This document shows, in pieces, positions 63,052 to 64,000 of a DNA stretch of 64,000 bases; the first letter of the stretch is position 1, and the number at the start of each line of letters is the position of its first letter. Below the pieces are notes generated by a model. It ran no database searches, was not told the origin of the DNA, and saw only the letters and a program-made list of their open reading frames with translations. This DNA comes from Palaemon carinicauda (taxonomy: Eukaryota; Arthropoda; Malacostraca; Decapoda; Palaemonidae), in assembly GCF_036898095.1 (NCBI RefSeq), contig NC_090730.1, positions 24,175,691-24,239,690 on the forward strand, in the 5' to 3' direction. The translations under genes were made by a program, and so were the position numbers.

Positions 63052-64000
63052 TTAAGGGAATGTAGTGGCTGAGCCCTCACCTACTACTGCACTCGCTGCT
63101 ACGAATGGTCCCAGGGTGTAGCAGTTCTCGTAAAGAGACTGGACATCTTTCAGATAAAATGATGCAAACACTGACTTGCTCCTCCAATAGGTTGCATCCA
63201 TAATGCTCTGCAGAGAACGGTTTTTATTAAAGGCCAACGAAGTAGCTACAGCTCTTACTTCGTGGGTCCTTACCTTCAGCAATGCAAGGTCTTCCTCCTT
63301 TAAGTGAGAGTGTGCTTCTCTGATCAGAAGCCTTATATAGTACGAAAGCCCATTCTTGGACATGGGTCTCGAGGGTTTCTTGATGGCACACCATAAGGCT
63401 TCTGACTGTCCTCGAATAGGTTTAGACCTCTTCAGATAATATTTGAGAGCTCTGACAGGGCAAAGAACTCTCTCTAGTTCGTTACCTACCATGTTGGAGA
63501 GGCTAGGTATTTCGAACGATCTAGGCCAAGGACGTGAAGGAAGCTCGTTCTTTGCTAGGAATCCAAGCTGAAAAGAACATGTTGCAGATTCGGTTGTGAA
63601 ACCAATGTTCTTGCTGAAGGCATGAACCTCACTGACTCTCTTAGCTGTTGCAAGGCAAACGAGAAAAGCAGTCTTGAGGGTAAGATCCTTGAAGGAAGCT
63701 GACTGGAGAGGTTCGAACCTAGATGTCATAAGGAACCTTAAGACTACGTCTAGATTCCAGCCTGGAGTGGAAAGACGACGTTCTTTAGACGTCTCAAAAG
63801 ACTTGAGAATGTCTTGAAGGTCCTTGTTGGAAGACAGGTCCAAACCCCTGTGGCGGAGAACTGAGGCCAACATGCTCCTATATCCTTTAATCGTAGGTGT
63901 TGAAAGGGATCTCTCATTCCTAAGATGAAGAAGGAAGTCAGCTATTTGGATCACAGAGGTATTGGTAGAGGATATTGAATTGGCTCTACACCAGCTTCGG
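63052..64000 (-). CDS. DIRS tyrosine recombinase (element E), partial
   Basis: C-terminal 315 or so residues, identical to A over the 300 residues compared, with all catalytic positions present (ATAKRVSEV, THEVRAVATSLAF, ASFYLKDV). It runs off the window end in an open frame. Confidence 0.9.
   Translation of the reverse strand, partial: RSWCRANSISSTNTSVIQIADFLLHLRNERSLSTPTIKGYRSMLASVLRHRGLDLSSNKDLQDILKSFETSKERRLSTPGWNLDVVLRFLMTSRFEPLQSASFKDLTLKTAFLVCLATAKRVSEVHAFSKNIGFTTESATCSFQLGFLAKNELPSRPWPRSFEIPSLSNMVGNELERVLCPVRALKYYLKRSKPIRGQSEALWCAIKKPSRPMSKNGLSYYIRLLIREAHSHLKEEDLALLKVRTHEVRAVATSLAFNKNRSLQSIMDATYWRSKSVFASFYLKDVQSLYENCYTLGPFVAASAVVGEGSATTFP

Larger units (their letters stand above)
62334..64000 (-). 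mobile_element. DIRS-like retrotransposon E, cut by window end
   Basis: Nearly identical to the 3' end of element A (23345-24990): same left terminal repeat, same recombinase C-terminus, only scattered differences. Its internal complementary region is complete. The left flank reads TTGTAAT/ATGTT, so this copy did not use an A5 core at this junction. The rest of the element is outside the window. Confidence 0.92.

Noticed and set aside
45609..64000. Search for the missing 5' exons of EXOSC2
   Set aside because: No segment encoding the conserved N-terminal domain or first half of S1 could be recognised by eye. A translated search with an arthropod EXOSC2 protein would decide.

Overview
The window looks like nuclear DNA of a crustacean, most likely a decapod (shrimp, prawn or crayfish type). 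The evidence is spliceosomal introns, long (TA)n and (GA)n microsatellites, short TTAGG runs, a tRNA-derived SINE, a dispersed LINE-tailed repeat of a kind I associate with decapods, and above all many DIRS1-like tyrosine-recombinase retrotransposons, which are known to be common in Decapoda. No species can be named from the sequence alone.

Only two host genes are supported. A C2H2 zinc-finger gene lies at 6921-7952 (minus). The 3' half of EXOSC2, the RNA-exosome subunit Rrp4, is spread over four minus-strand exons between 45608 and 32305, with intact splice sites and reading phase. Its 5' exons were not recognised.

The rest is layered mobile DNA. DIRS-like elements dominate. F (852-6390), G (9200-10205), H (10206-13305) and I (about 30230-32207) are decayed. 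A (23345-30098), B (37207-44860) and D (55243-61761) have long open gag, RT/RNase H and tyrosine-recombinase frames. C (46897-53406) has near-perfect termini but broken genes. E (62334 to the window end) is a truncated near-identical sister of A. The elements with visible ends share one plan: inverted terminal repeats, and a short internal complementary region near the 3' end that joins the two element ends head to tail, as expected for a circular DIRS intermediate. In A, B and D the recombinase frame overlaps the RT frame by roughly 1.8-2 kb.

The insertions form a readable history. A sits in a degenerate hAT/GTF2IRD2-like transposase. D sits in a transposase-like pseudogene with a GGQN motif. 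B sits in the polypyrimidine tract of an EXOSC2 intron, 9 nt from the exon. For A, B, C and D the empty site can be inferred: there is no target-site duplication, and each has a short A-run shared by target and circle junction. B also carries a probable 109-bp intron in gag and a leader with five GC-rich hairpin repeats. Other layers are a Tigger-type DNA transposon (13520-14561), an RTE-like LINE (33550-36450) interrupted by the dispersed repeat R1, a LINE fragment inside a SINE (16160-16900), an R1 inverted pair around a (TA)n tract (17140-18800), and diverged repeats with CRE- and CCAAT-like motifs (19440-22400).
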